Source: an uncultured Bacteroidales bacterium
GTDB taxonomy: Bacteria; Bacteroidota; Bacteroidia; Bacteroidales; Bacteroidaceae
DNA: 6,784 nucleotides
Direction of reading: 5' to 3'
Assembly (NCBI GenBank): GCA_937901185.1
Contig: CALCHR010000167.1
Span: forward strand, 1-6,784
Position numbers and translations under genes: made by a program. Below the pieces are notes generated by a model. That model was given only the letters and a program-made list of their open reading frames with translations, did not search any database and was not told the DNA's origin. Below are positions 4,319 through 6,784 of the stretch, piece by piece. Each line of letters begins with the position of its first letter. Positions within the stretch are counted from its first letter, which is position 1.

Positions 4319-5452
4319 ATGTCTATCGAGATAAGAAAAGTGGCCTCTGCTGCCGAGCTGAAAAAGTTTATCCGTTTCAACTACGAGTTCTATAAGAACT
4401 GCCCCTATTCTGTGCCCGACTTGTACGACGATATGCAGTCTACCTTCTCGCAGAAGAAGAACGCGGCGTTCGAGTTTTGCGAAGCCGAGTATTTTCTGGC
4501 TTACCGCAACGGGGAGATAGTGGGCCGCGTGGCAGCCATTATCAACAAGCGCGCCAACGAGACGTGGCAGCGCCGCGTGGTGCGCTTCGGCTGGATCGAC
4601 TTTATCGACGACACGGAGGTGAGCAGCGCCTTGCTCGACGCCGTAAAGGCTTGGGGCAAGGAGCGCGGCATGGAAGAGATGGAGGGTCCGCTGGGCTTCA
4701 CCGACCTCGACGCCGAGGGTATGCTCATCGAGGGCTTCGACCAGCTTTCTACGATGGCCACCATCTACAACTACCCCTACTATCCGCAACACATGGAACG
4801 CCTGGGCTTGGAAAAGTCGGCCGACTGGGTGGAAATGAAAATCTACATCCCCGAAGCCATCCCCGAAAAGCACCTCCGCATCTCAGACCTCGTGCAGCGC
4901 AAGTATGGTCTGCGCATCCGCAAGGTAAAGAGCCGCAAGGAGGTGATGGAAAGCGGACTGGGCCGTCGCATCTTCGAATTGGTCAACGAGGCTTACGCTC
5001 CGCTGTTTGGCTTCTCGCGCATGAGCGACCAGCAGATAGACAACTATGTGAAGATGTACGTACCTGTGCTCGACCTCCGCATGGTGACGCTCGTGGAAAA
5101 CGCCGAGGGCGAGCTCGTGGCCGCCGGTATCTCCATGCCGTCACTCTCCAAGGCTTTGCAGAAAGCCAAAGGCCGCCTGTGGCCCTTCGGATGGTTCCAC
5201 CTGCTGCGTGCGCTCTTCTGGAAGCGCCCCGAGGTGCTCGACTTGCTCCTCGTGGCCGTGCGCCCCGACTATCAAGGCAAGGGCGCCAACGCATTGCTCT
5301 TCACCGACCTCATCCCCGTCTATCAGAAACTCGGATACAAATATGCCGAGAGCAACCCTGAGCTGGAGGAGAACGACAAGGTGCAGAACCAATGGCAATA
5401 CTTCCAGGTGGAGCAACACAAGCGCCGCCGCTGCTACAAAACCTCTATCTAA
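4319..5452 (+). CDS. GNAT-fold acyltransferase-like protein, YghO/BcerS-like
   Basis: Protein of 377 residues resembling the two-part GNAT-fold family that includes E. coli YghO and the Caulobacter ceramide synthase bCerS (family recalled, not searched). Residues 1-185 carry typical family stretches: FIRFNYEFYKNCPYSVP (17-33), GRVAAIINKRAN (69-80), MEGPLGFTDLDAEGMLIEGF (121-140) and YNYPYYPQHMERLGL (150-164). The C-terminal half holds the acyl-CoA-binding segment LLLVAVRPDYQGKGANALLF (309-328). There Q319-GKG-A-N324 replaces the usual R/Q-x-x-G-x-G/A with Asn at the last position. No signal peptide is seen, so it is probably cytoplasmic. An aromatic-hydrophobic stretch (288-301) could touch the membrane or a lipid. 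An in-frame ATG at 4109 is rejected because the promoter lies between it and 4319. The substrate is unknown; an N- or O-acyltransferase is likely. It precedes parE by 42 bases. Confidence 0.85.
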   Translation: MSIEIRKVASAAELKKFIRFNYEFYKNCPYSVPDLYDDMQSTFSQKKNAAFEFCEAEYFLAYRNGEIVGRVAAIINKRANETWQRRVVRFGWIDFIDDTEVSSALLDAVKAWGKERGMEEMEGPLGFTDLDAEGMLIEGFDQLSTMATIYNYPYYPQHMERLGLEKSADWVEMKIYIPEAIPEKHLRISDLVQRKYGLRIRKVKSRKEVMESGLGRRIFELVNEAYAPLFGFSRMSDQQIDNYVKMYVPVLDLRMVTLVENAEGELVAAGISMPSLSKALQKAKGRLWPFGWFHLLRALFWKRPEVLDLLLVAVRPDYQGKGANALLFTDLIPVYQKLGYKYAESNPELEENDKVQNQWQYFQVEQHKRRRCYKTSI

Positions 5453-5494
5453 TCCACAGACCTTATCTCCATAAACCGCCTTACGCAGAAACAC

Positions 5495-6784
5495 ATGTCA
5501 GAAGAACAACTCACCCCTGCCGCCAACGCCGTAGTCTACGACGAGAGTAAAATCCGCCACCTCGAAGATACTGACCACATCCGCACACGTCCCGGTATGT
5601 ACATCGGTCGCCTTGGCGACGGTACGCACGCCGAAGACGGCATCTACGTGCTCCTGAAAGAAAGCATCGACAACAGTATCGACGAGTTCAACGAGGGCTT
5701 TGGCAAGCGCATAGAAGTGGACGTGGTAGAAAACAGTTCGGCCACCGTGCGCGACTATGGTCGCGGCATCCCCTTGGGCAGCCTGGTCGACGCCGTTTCT
5801 AAGTTGAACACCGGCGCCAAGTACGACACGTCGGTCTTCACAGCCAGCGTAGGCCTCAACGGTGTGGGTCTGAAAGCCGTGAACGCCCTCAGTCGCAAAT
5901 TCATAGCCCGCAGCCACCGCGACGGCAAGCAGCACGAGGCTGTCTTTGAGCGCGGCGTACTCGTGAGCGACACCTATGCCGACACAGAAGAGGAGAACGG
6001 CACCTACATCTACTTTGAGCCCGACCCCGAGTTGTTCCAGAACTTCCACTTCCGCAATGAGTTTGTGGAAGACATGCTCCGCAATTACACCTACCTCAAC
6101 ACCGGGCTCGCCATCTTCCACAACGGACGCCGCATCATCAGCCGCAACGGTCTGGAAGACTTGCTGAGCGACAAAATGACCGCTCCGGGCCTCTACCCCA
6201 TTGTCCATCTGCGCGGCGAAGGCATCGACATCGCCTTCACCCACACAGCGCAATACGGCGAGGAGTACTATTCCTTTGTAAACGGTCAGCACACCACACA
6301 AGGCGGTACGCACCAAAGCGCATTCAAGGAGCACATCGCCCGCACCATCAAGGAATACTTTGGTAAGAACTTCGACGTGCAGGACGTACGCAACGGTCTT
6401 GTGGCAGCCATCGCCGTGCGCGTCATCGAACCCATGTTTGAGAGTCAGACAAAGATTAAGCTCGGCTCGCTGACCATGGCGCCCGACAAAGACCGCAACG
6501 GAAATCCCTTCCCCCTCTCCGGCATCAGCGTCAATAAGTTTGTGGGCGATTTTATCAAGGAGAACGTAGACAACTTCCTGCATAAGAACCTCGACGTAGC
6601 CGAGGTGATACAACAGAAAATCCAGGAGAGCGAGAAGGAGCGCAAGGCCATCGCCGGCGTCACCAAACTGGCACGCGAGCGAGCCAAGAAAGCCAACCTG
6701 CACAACCGCAAGTTGCGCGACTGCCGCATACACCTGAACGACGCTCCGCCCAAGAGCAGAAAAGGCGAAGAGGACGACAACGAC
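5495..6784 (+). CDS. parE: DNA topoisomerase IV subunit B (partial, 3' end missing)
   Basis: First 430 residues of the ATPase subunit of a type IIA topoisomerase, cut by the window end. With ParC it separates linked daughter chromosomes and relaxes DNA. The GHKL ATP site is complete: RPGMYIG (32-38), catalytic Glu56 and Asn60 in ESIDNSIDEF, D87 and DYGRGIP (87-93), and GLNGVGLKAVNALS (120-133). The transducer domain follows with VNGQHTTQGGTH (262-273) and Q318/K320 in QTKIKLGS. The TOPRIM and C-terminal parts would lie beyond the window. I call ParE, not GyrB, because it has VSKLNTGAKYDTSVFTAS where GyrB has the ALEVVLTVLHAGGKF type of stretch; this is the Bacteroidota ParE pattern as I recall it. 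ATG 5495 is 42 bases after the preceding stop codon, with no promoter match between, so it is probably co-transcribed. Confidence 0.93.
   Translation, partial: MSEEQLTPAANAVVYDESKIRHLEDTDHIRTRPGMYIGRLGDGTHAEDGIYVLLKESIDNSIDEFNEGFGKRIEVDVVENSSATVRDYGRGIPLGSLVDAVSKLNTGAKYDTSVFTASVGLNGVGLKAVNALSRKFIARSHRDGKQHEAVFERGVLVSDTYADTEEENGTYIYFEPDPELFQNFHFRNEFVEDMLRNYTYLNTGLAIFHNGRRIISRNGLEDLLSDKMTAPGLYPIVHLRGEGIDIAFTHTAQYGEEYYSFVNGQHTTQGGTHQSAFKEHIARTIKEYFGKNFDVQDVRNGLVAAIAVRVIEPMFESQTKIKLGSLTMAPDKDRNGNPFPLSGISVNKFVGDFIKENVDNFLHKNLDVAEVIQQKIQESEKERKAIAGVTKLARERAKKANLHNRKLRDCRIHLNDAPPKSRKGEEDDND

Noticed and set aside
4093..4380. 95-codon minus-strand open frame in the intergenic region, upstream of the orphan terminator
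   Set aside because: It overlaps the acyltransferase start and promoter. The translation is unremarkable, and the minus-strand promoter match at 4024-4055 lies downstream of it, so that promoter cannot express it.
4298..4873. 191-codon minus-strand open frame opposite the acyltransferase gene
   Set aside because: It is rich in His, Val and Leu, as expected from the complement of the plus-strand gene. It has no recognisable domain and no promoter.
4477..5361. 294-codon plus-strand frame inside the acyltransferase gene
   Set aside because: It is an Arg/Gly/Pro-rich out-of-frame translation of G/C-rich coding DNA, and the overlapping frame has clear family features.
5498..6733. 411-codon open frame on the minus strand, antisense to parE
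   Set aside because: It mirrors the codon bias of the G/C-rich parE gene. The translation is a low-complexity V/A/L/D-rich sequence without family features, while the plus strand has a complete GHKL ATPase.

Overview
The window comes from a member of the Bacteroidota, most likely Bacteroidales near Prevotella (genus not provable from the sequence). Four things support this. The str cluster reads rpsL-rpsG-fusA-rpsJ with no tuf gene. The protein sequences have Bacteroidales character. The intergenic promoters fit the Bacteroides-type consensus (TTTG or TTG, about 20 nt, then TAnnTTTG). ParE is of the Bacteroidota form.

Left part, minus strand (transcription runs right to left): rpsL (S12), rpsG (S7), fusA (EF-G) and rpsJ (S10/NusE) form one translation operon. 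Its promoter lies about 80 nt upstream of rpsL, and the mRNA leader starts with a stable hairpin. The rpsL-rpsG gap is structured, and a perfect hairpin lies between fusA and rpsJ. A strong rho-independent terminator with a UUCG loop follows rpsJ. No rplC start follows rpsJ within the window, so the usual continuation into the S10 operon is at least interrupted. Imperfect 21-bp repeats fill the left edge.

Middle (3641-4318): a 678-base gene-free divergent region. It holds the str promoter, two short palindromes, a second copy of the left-edge repeat word, and a minus-strand promoter match directly followed by a hairpin with a U-tract. It also holds the plus-strand promoter and leader for the right-hand genes. 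The promoter-terminator pair is the least expected structure here: it could make an RNA of roughly 40 nt, or be an attenuated second promoter for the str operon.

Right part, plus strand: a 377-residue GNAT-fold protein of the YghO/BcerS-like family, then after 42 bp the 5' two-thirds of parE (topoisomerase IV subunit B, ATPase and transducer domains). ParE runs off the window before its TOPRIM domain. The two are probably co-transcribed.

The coding genes are largely core functions. The points worth a second look are in the non-coding DNA and in the acyltransferase-like protein. No mobile element, CRISPR array, tRNA or rRNA was seen.
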